A DNA stretch of 6,144 nucleotides, taken from a bacterium UBP8_UBA817. Lineage in GTDB: Bacteria; Margulisbacteria; Marinamargulisbacteria; UBA817. Below the pieces are notes generated by a model. It did no database searches. It was given only the letters and a program-made list of their open reading frames with translations, and was not told the DNA's origin. The position numbers and the translations under genes are program-made. The stretch lies in assembly GCA_002296285.1 (NCBI GenBank), contig DBHX01000014.1, positions 5,290 through 11,433 on the forward strand, written 5' to 3'. Shown piece by piece: positions 5,911 through 6,144 of this stretch (the stretch's first letter is position 1; each line of letters starts with the position of its first letter).

Positions 5911-6144
5911 TGTCAGTACAATTGGATGATTTATCAAATGTTATATCCAAAATCGAGCCTAGCTTGACCATGAGCATTACAGCCTTGGCCAATAAACTAC
6001 GTTCTGAGGGTCAAAATGTAATTGGTTTTGGTGCCGGGGAGCCGGATTTTGATACTCCAATAAATATAAAAAACGCGGCGATCAAAGCTATCAAAAGAGG
6101 AGACACAAAGTACACTGCTGTTGATGGCACGCCTGAACTTAAAA
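5910..6144 (+). CDS. Class I PLP-dependent aminotransferase (aspartate aminotransferase type), 3' end outside the window
   Basis: Only the first 78 codons are present; family members are usually near 400 residues. The visible part has the typical start of AspC/AatA-type (fold type I) enzymes: a helix M-S-I-T-A-L-A-N-K-L, then V-I-G-F-G-A-G-E-P-D-F-D-T-P, whose G-x-G-E-P-D-F segment helps form the substrate pocket, then T-K-Y-T-A-V-D-G-T-P-E-L-K leading into the domain core. The likely reaction is transfer of an amino group between aspartate or a related amino acid and 2-oxoglutarate in the cytoplasm, but substrate specificity cannot be read from this fragment, and the PLP lysine lies beyond the edge. 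The ATG overlaps the upstream TAA as TAATG and has a strong ribosome binding site, so the gene is in an operon with the transporter pair. Confidence 0.9.
   Translation, partial: MSVQLDDLSNVISKIEPSLTMSITALANKLRSEGQNVIGFGAGEPDFDTPINIKNAAIKAIKRGDTKYTAVDGTPELK

Overview
The window reads as bacterial: genes are tightly packed on one strand with stop/start overlaps, one start has a clear Shine-Dalgarno sequence, and there are no introns. Base composition is AT-leaning. The dominant gene is 4.8 kb and encodes a giant protein (at least 1,615 residues visible) with a ubiquitin-specific protease (USP, peptidase family C19) domain, a eukaryotic-type deubiquitinase. Bacteria have no canonical ubiquitin pathway, so this suggests an intracellular symbiont, pathogen or protist-associated bacterium that delivers the protein into a eukaryotic host. 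The phylum cannot be fixed from this sequence. Residue numbers below count the ATG at 59 as residue 1, although that ATG is probably not the real start.

Layout, all on the + strand. (1) 2-4849: USP-domain protein, open at the left edge. It has a helical, polar N-terminal region, then the USP core (about residues 373-680, nt 1175-2098), an acidic duplicated linker (2135-2209), a long helical middle region, a Ser/Thr/Pro/acidic linker built from seven 30-bp repeats (3181-3390), and a long C-terminal region of no recognised family. (2) 4849-5139: small single-pass membrane protein whose start overlaps the USP stop. (3) 5183-5536 and 5533-5910: two adjacent four-helix small DMT/EamA-type (SMR-like) membrane proteins sharing a 4-nt ATGA overlap, probably a heteromeric transporter or flippase pair. 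(4) 5910-6144: first 78 codons of a class I PLP-dependent aminotransferase (AspC/AatA type), cut by the right edge, overlapping the previous stop as TAATG and preceded by a good ribosome binding site.

Genes 3-4 look like a co-translated operon for membrane transport and amino-acid metabolism. The USP gene and the small membrane protein may be joined to it by read-through, since the only gap is 43 bp and shows no terminator. No functional link between the USP protein and the transporter/aminotransferase set can be shown.

The points most worth a second look are these. The catalytic triad looks like Cys-His-Ser, the USP30/USP16/USP45 variant. The fingers lack zinc-binding cysteine pairs. Arginine codon use inside the USP domain is sharply different from the rest of the same gene, which suggests the domain was grafted in. 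A 32-bp palindrome with one mismatched pair lies inside the coding sequence near the 3' end.
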